Below are positions 60,286 to 64,000 of a stretch of DNA of 64,000 nucleotides, one piece after another. A model generated the notes under the pieces. It saw only the letters and a list, made by a program, of their open reading frames with translations, was not told where the DNA came from and ran no database searches. The number at the start of each line of letters is the position of its first letter. The first letter of the stretch is position 1. The DNA is from Demequina aestuarii. GTDB taxonomy: Bacteria; Actinomycetota; Actinomycetes; Actinomycetales; Demequinaceae. The stretch lies in contig NZ_BBRD01000001.1 in NCBI RefSeq assembly GCF_000975095.1, positions 701,467 to 765,466 of the forward strand, read 5' to 3'. The position numbers were made by a program, and so were the translations under genes.

Positions 60286-63200
60286 ATGCCCCGGATGAAC
60301 AGTACGACCGCGACCCGCAATCGACCCGTGCGCGCGTGGCGCGCCACGGTGGCCGCAGCTCTGGCCACGGTGCTGGCGATCGCCGGCATCCACTCCCCGG
60401 CGTTCGCAGCAGCGACGTCGGATGGCGTGACGCTCACCATCGACTACGGCTCTCAGTCCTACGACGGCTACCCCGTCGTCGAGACCGGCACGTCCTACAC
60501 GGCGCGTCTGCAGTACTCGGTCCCGGACCTGACGCCGGGCGCATCGGTGGTGATCGAGGTGCCGGACGGCATCACCGTTCCTGCGGGTGCGCTTGTGGTG
60601 CCCGGCGGCAACACCATCGTCGACACGCTGGAGCTCAACGGCGACGGCGACGTGGTGATGACCTTCAAGGACCCGCTCGACAACTCGATCGACCAGGGCG
60701 TGATCGCGTTCGACTTCGTGTTCGACGCTCGTCCGGGGGGATCCGGAATCGAGACCGTCACGTGGCGGCTCGAGGGCGTGGAGGACTCCCTCACCATCAT
60801 CGTGCGCGAGCCCGGAGACCAGTTCCGTCCCGACCTCAACGACACTGAGGGCAAGTCGGTGGGCGGTGCGAACCTGAACTCGTTCGTGACCCGCGACGCC
60901 CTGGGCGACGTGACCCTGGACCCCACGGTTGTCGACGCCGAGATTCCGTACACGATCCGCATCGAGTCCGATACGGCCCGTACCGGCGTCACCATCACCG
61001 ACGTGATCAGCGACTACCTCCAGCACGACGCAGCGAGCGTCGTCGCCACCCTCGTGACGTGGGACGCCGACGGGCTCAACCGCACCGAGGCGCCATTCAC
61101 GCTCCCTGCGGCAGATGTCACCGGCGACACCATGACCATCGGCGCGTTCAACCTTCCCGCGCAGTCAGTCCTCGAGATCCGCTACGACGCGTCCGTGATT
61201 CCCGGCCGGGTGGCCGCTCTCGAAGCGGCCCTGCAGACCCAGGCAGATGCGGTCGACGAGGAGTCCGGCGGCAATTACGCCGTGGTCTTCGGCAACGATG
61301 CCGTCATCGACGGCTCGGTGGGCTCCAACGCCTCGATCGGCATCGGCGGGTATATCGCGCCGGCGCCGACGCCGAACCTGGGTGCGGCCTTCGCGAAGAC
61401 CGTGACTCCCACGGGTTCGTTCGAGATCGAGGTCGATGGCGACGGGGAGCTCGTGACTCCCATCGACGTCACGTACCGACTCCGCGCGAATCTCACGCAG
61501 TTTGCGGGCTTCGAAGGCACGCAGCACGAACTGACGCGCAACGTGGTGATCACGGACACGCTGCCGGCATCGATCGAGTGGGCGTCACCAGCGTTCATCA
61601 GCGACAACGGGATCGGCCTCGTGGCTGCGGATGGCACGTGTCTCGCGGCCGGTGACTTCTCGGACGATTCGTGCGTGGGTCAGTACCAGGTGATCGACGC
61701 GGGCAAGACGCTGATGATCAATGTGGGAGGCGACACTGCGGCCAACCACCTGATCGACGCTCAGGCGGTCATCACCAGCGTTGAGGGCCTGACGGCCGTC
61801 AACGAGCCGGGCAACCAGCCGCAGGTGCAGACGCGCTACACCGTGACCAACGCTGCGGACTTCGACTACAGCGACACGCGTACTCCCTACCGTCGCAGTG
61901 CGAGCAACACTCTGCTCGTGCCGAAGGCTCCGGGAAGCGTGATCAACGACCCGAGTGAGTTCACGAAGACCACCGAGTCTCCCATCGTGCTGCGACCGGG
62001 CGAGAGCGCGGACGTGCCGTACACCTTCACGCTGGCCGCCGGTGCGGTCCCCGACCTCGCGTCCACACGCCTGATCGACGAGGTGGACACCACGGTGTTC
62101 GACGTCAGCGACCTCGGCGTGATCCAGGACTCGATTACGGGCACCTATGACTACCAGGGGACCCTCTCCGGCTCGGACTTCGACGTCGTTCTCTCCGGCG
62201 ATGACCTGGTGTTCACTCCGTCGTCGACGTTCGGCGCGGACCTGCCCGGATCAGTGGACCTGACCGGCGCCCTCACTGACCGGCTGCAGTTCTCGTTCGA
62301 CCTGCCCACGCACGTGATTCAGGGCAAGCAGACCCTCGAGGTGAGCAACACCGCTCGTGTCGAGGGTGACGACGAGGACGCCTACGAGTGGGTCTCGGAG
62401 GCCCGGGGCTCTGCCACCACGTACGGAGACGAGCTCGAGGTGAGCAAGCTGCTGTACGCGGGTGACGACACGTGGACCCGCAACCTGCGAGTGGAGCTGG
62501 ACAGCGAGGGCGAGATGGTGAGCGCATCGTTCATCTACCGCGTCGAGCTGATCCCTCACGGCAACTACTCGGGCGTGAGCATCATCCCGCTCGAGGACAC
62601 GCTGCCCGCAGGCACCACGTTCGAGGGCTTCGTGACGGACGCCCAGCTGGAGGCAGGCGACGTCACCGGCAGCAACACTCAGGCCATGGGCGGCAACGTC
62701 CGGGCGACGTGGGTCGAGGCTGACAACACGGTGGAGATCGAGCAGATGGAGGGCACGACGCTGCCTGCTGGCGCCTCGGTCGCCGTGAACTTCAAGGTGC
62801 AGGTCACGGACTTCACGGAGGACGTGAGCATCACCAACTCGATCGGCAACGCCTCTGCGACGATCACCCCGTCCAACGGCTATCCGCTCATGGTGCTCAA
62901 GCAGGACTCGGAGCGCCCCACGGTCAGCATCACCGACCGCAACGCACGCTTCACGGTGACCGGCCCGGACGGCGTCATCACCGATGAGGCCTACGTGGTG
63001 GGTGGCCAGCTCATGGTGGCGGGCGACGGCGGGGACACCGCCATCGTGGTGCCCGAGGACCCGGACGCCGTGGACGGCATCCCCGCCGGCCAGTACACCA
63101 TCACGGAGACGATGCCGCCTGCCGGCTATGCGCTGGCAGACGAGCCGGTGGTCGTCACCATCGACGACGAGGGCGGATCGAACTCGGTGACGCTGTTCAA

Positions 63201-64000
63201 CGACCCGCTGCCGCTGTATGCCATCGGCGACCTCGTGTGGATCGACGCGGACAACGATGGCCTCCAGGGGCCGGAGGAGGCCGTGCTCGACGGCGTGACC
63301 GTCGAGCTGGTCGATGCCGACACCGGCGTGGTGCTGCGCACCACCACGACGAACGCGGACGGCCGCTATCTCTTCGACCTGCTTCCCGAAGGTGAGTACC
63401 GCGTGCGGTTCACGCTGACCGAGGAGCAGGCCAAGATGTGGACCCTCACCACGCCCCACATGGGCGAGGACGGCACCGTGGAGTCGGATGCCGACCGCGC
63501 CACTGGCGAGACGGGCGTGATCGCGCTCGGCGAGACCAACACCGCGGTGATCCCCGGCCCCAGCTACCCGCACGGCGATGTCCAGGCCTTCCTGGGTGTG
63601 GATCCTACGTGGGACGCCGGTGTGGTGCTGCGACCCGGCACGGTCGCCGTGGGTGACTACGTGTGGATCGACGAGGACCGCGACGGCCGTCAGGATGAGG
63701 GCGAGCCGGGGATCCCCGGCGTCACCCTGGTGCTGACCGGGCCCGACGGCGAGCCCGTCATCGACGTGGATGGCCGCACGGTCCAGCCGCAGGTGACGGA
63801 CCGGGACGGCCGCTACCTCTTCACGGACCTGCCGGTCCTCGAGGAGGGCCAGTCCTACACGGTGGCGATCGACCGCGAGGCATCGGCCGATGCTCTCGCT
63901 GAGTTCGACATCACCCTCCCCGGGGAGGGGGATCGCGGGGGCGACTCGTCCTCGTGGACCGCATCGTCCGAGGGACTCACGGAGGCGGGCGAGTTCGACC
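60286..64000 (+). CDS. large exported surface protein with DUF11-like, SpaA/Cna-B and SdrD-type B repeats (runs off window)
   Basis: At least 1238 codons, no stop before the window end. A long Sec signal peptide (VRAWRATVAAALATVLAIAG ... SPAFA, cleavage near residue 45) precedes several beta-sandwich modules with isopeptide-like or DUF11-like features (VTYRLRANLTQF, DTLPASIEW, EVSNTARVEG, EDTLPAGTTFEGF). A SpaA-like module (FTVTGPDGVI ... IPAGQYTITETMPPAGY) and two SdrD B-like modules (IGDLVWIDADNDGLQGPEE; VGDYVWIDEDRDGRQDEGE) follow, the latter with Ca-binding D/N-rich loops. It is probably a sortase-anchored or pilin-like adhesin; the anchor would be outside the window. The ATG follows GAGGAAAAGG. 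Confidence 0.9.
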   Translation, partial: MPRMNSTTATRNRPVRAWRATVAAALATVLAIAGIHSPAFAAATSDGVTLTIDYGSQSYDGYPVVETGTSYTARLQYSVPDLTPGASVVIEVPDGITVPAGALVVPGGNTIVDTLELNGDGDVVMTFKDPLDNSIDQGVIAFDFVFDARPGGSGIETVTWRLEGVEDSLTIIVREPGDQFRPDLNDTEGKSVGGANLNSFVTRDALGDVTLDPTVVDAEIPYTIRIESDTARTGVTITDVISDYLQHDAASVVATLVTWDADGLNRTEAPFTLPAADVTGDTMTIGAFNLPAQSVLEIRYDASVIPGRVAALEAALQTQADAVDEESGGNYAVVFGNDAVIDGSVGSNASIGIGGYIAPAPTPNLGAAFAKTVTPTGSFEIEVDGDGELVTPIDVTYRLRANLTQFAGFEGTQHELTRNVVITDTLPASIEWASPAFISDNGIGLVAADGTCLAAGDFSDDSCVGQYQVIDAGKTLMINVGGDTAANHLIDAQAVITSVEGLTAVNEPGNQPQVQTRYTVTNAADFDYSDTRTPYRRSASNTLLVPKAPGSVINDPSEFTKTTESPIVLRPGESADVPYTFTLAAGAVPDLASTRLIDEVDTTVFDVSDLGVIQDSITGTYDYQGTLSGSDFDVVLSGDDLVFTPSSTFGADLPGSVDLTGALTDRLQFSFDLPTHVIQGKQTLEVSNTARVEGDDEDAYEWVSEARGSATTYGDELEVSKLLYAGDDTWTRNLRVELDSEGEMVSASFIYRVELIPHGNYSGVSIIPLEDTLPAGTTFEGFVTDAQLEAGDVTGSNTQAMGGNVRATWVEADNTVEIEQMEGTTLPAGASVAVNFKVQVTDFTEDVSITNSIGNASATITPSNGYPLMVLKQDSERPTVSITDRNARFTVTGPDGVITDEAYVVGGQLMVAGDGGDTAIVVPEDPDAVDGIPAGQYTITETMPPAGYALADEPVVVTIDDEGGSNSVTLFNDPLPLYAIGDLVWIDADNDGLQGPEEAVLDGVTVELVDADTGVVLRTTTTNADGRYLFDLLPEGEYRVRFTLTEEQAKMWTLTTPHMGEDGTVESDADRATGETGVIALGETNTAVIPGPSYPHGDVQAFLGVDPTWDAGVVLRPGTVAVGDYVWIDEDRDGRQDEGEPGIPGVTLVLTGPDGEPVIDVDGRTVQPQVTDRDGRYLFTDLPVLEEGQSYTVAIDREASADALAEFDITLPGEGDRGGDSSSWTASSEGLTEAGEFD

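Overview
This is a GC-rich (about 70 %) actinobacterial chromosome segment, most probably from a Micrococcales organism (Cellulomonadaceae or Demequinaceae-like; the lineage is inferred from gene content only). The signs are strong G/C bias at third codon positions, many leaderless starts with a TAnnnT -10 box 6-7 nt before the start codon, a GatCAB pathway, NAD-dependent ligase and LacI-controlled xylooligosaccharide genes. I saw no rRNA, tRNA, CRISPR array, transposase or integrase.

Layout. 1-636: 5' part of pgi. 784-2821: small hypothetical genes, a lipoprotein with an unclear start and a broken membrane-protein gene, with two copies of a 74-nt intergenic repeat (third copy at 49 kb). 2954-12576: purine catabolism (guaD, urate oxidase, allantoinase, xdhC, FAD subunit and a fused 2Fe-2S/molybdopterin subunit of a xanthine dehydrogenase family enzyme), interrupted by a membrane protein with a peptidoglycan-binding domain. 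12853-17662: PLP dehydratase, M15 peptidase lipoprotein, ligA, GNAT. 17.8-19.6 kb: less GC-rich accessory genes (GNAT, Imm-5-like, P-loop kinase). 19878-23200: gatCAB. 23557-27695: 64-aa upstream ORF plus chvE-mmsA-mmsB monosaccharide ABC transporter. 27771-29863: CueR-type promoter and CopB-type ATPase. 29914-39028: xylooligosaccharide operon (binding protein, two permeases, GH3, cytoplasmic GH10, LacI) with a divergent second LacI gene and a palindromic operator. 39-42.4 kb: dehydrogenase, DUF1801, photolyase, FMN reductase. 42.6-43.4 kb: TipA-type MerR with its own 19-bp-spacer promoter. 43.5-55.1 kb: branched-chain amino-acid genes ilvD ... ilvB-ilvN-ilvC-leuB-ilvE, with an attenuation leader peptide before ilvB and a large hairpin before ilvE; a beta-propeller protein, a TetR/membrane-protein pair and a DUF1905 gene lie between. 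55.1-56.5 kb: one AT-richer gene (histidine-kinase-type ATPase fused to STAS-like modules) inserted exactly behind ilvE and followed by a second copy of the last 80 bp of ilvE. 56.6-64 kb: SDR oxidoreductase, a LAL-type LuxR regulator and, divergent from it, a very large surface protein running off the window.

Most interesting: the HATPase-STAS gene is a single-gene insert bounded by a duplicated ilvE 3' end, carries no recombinase, and sits 9 nt behind the ilvE stop with a ribosome-binding site overlapping that stop, so it probably uses the ilv transcript. It is the best candidate here for an undescribed mobile regulatory or defence module. Other notable signals are the 74-nt repeat family, four helically phased GGGTGA repeats between the LuxR gene and the surface-protein gene, the translationally coupled 64-aa ORF before chvE, and strong over-representation of the 9-mer GCCGATGCG.
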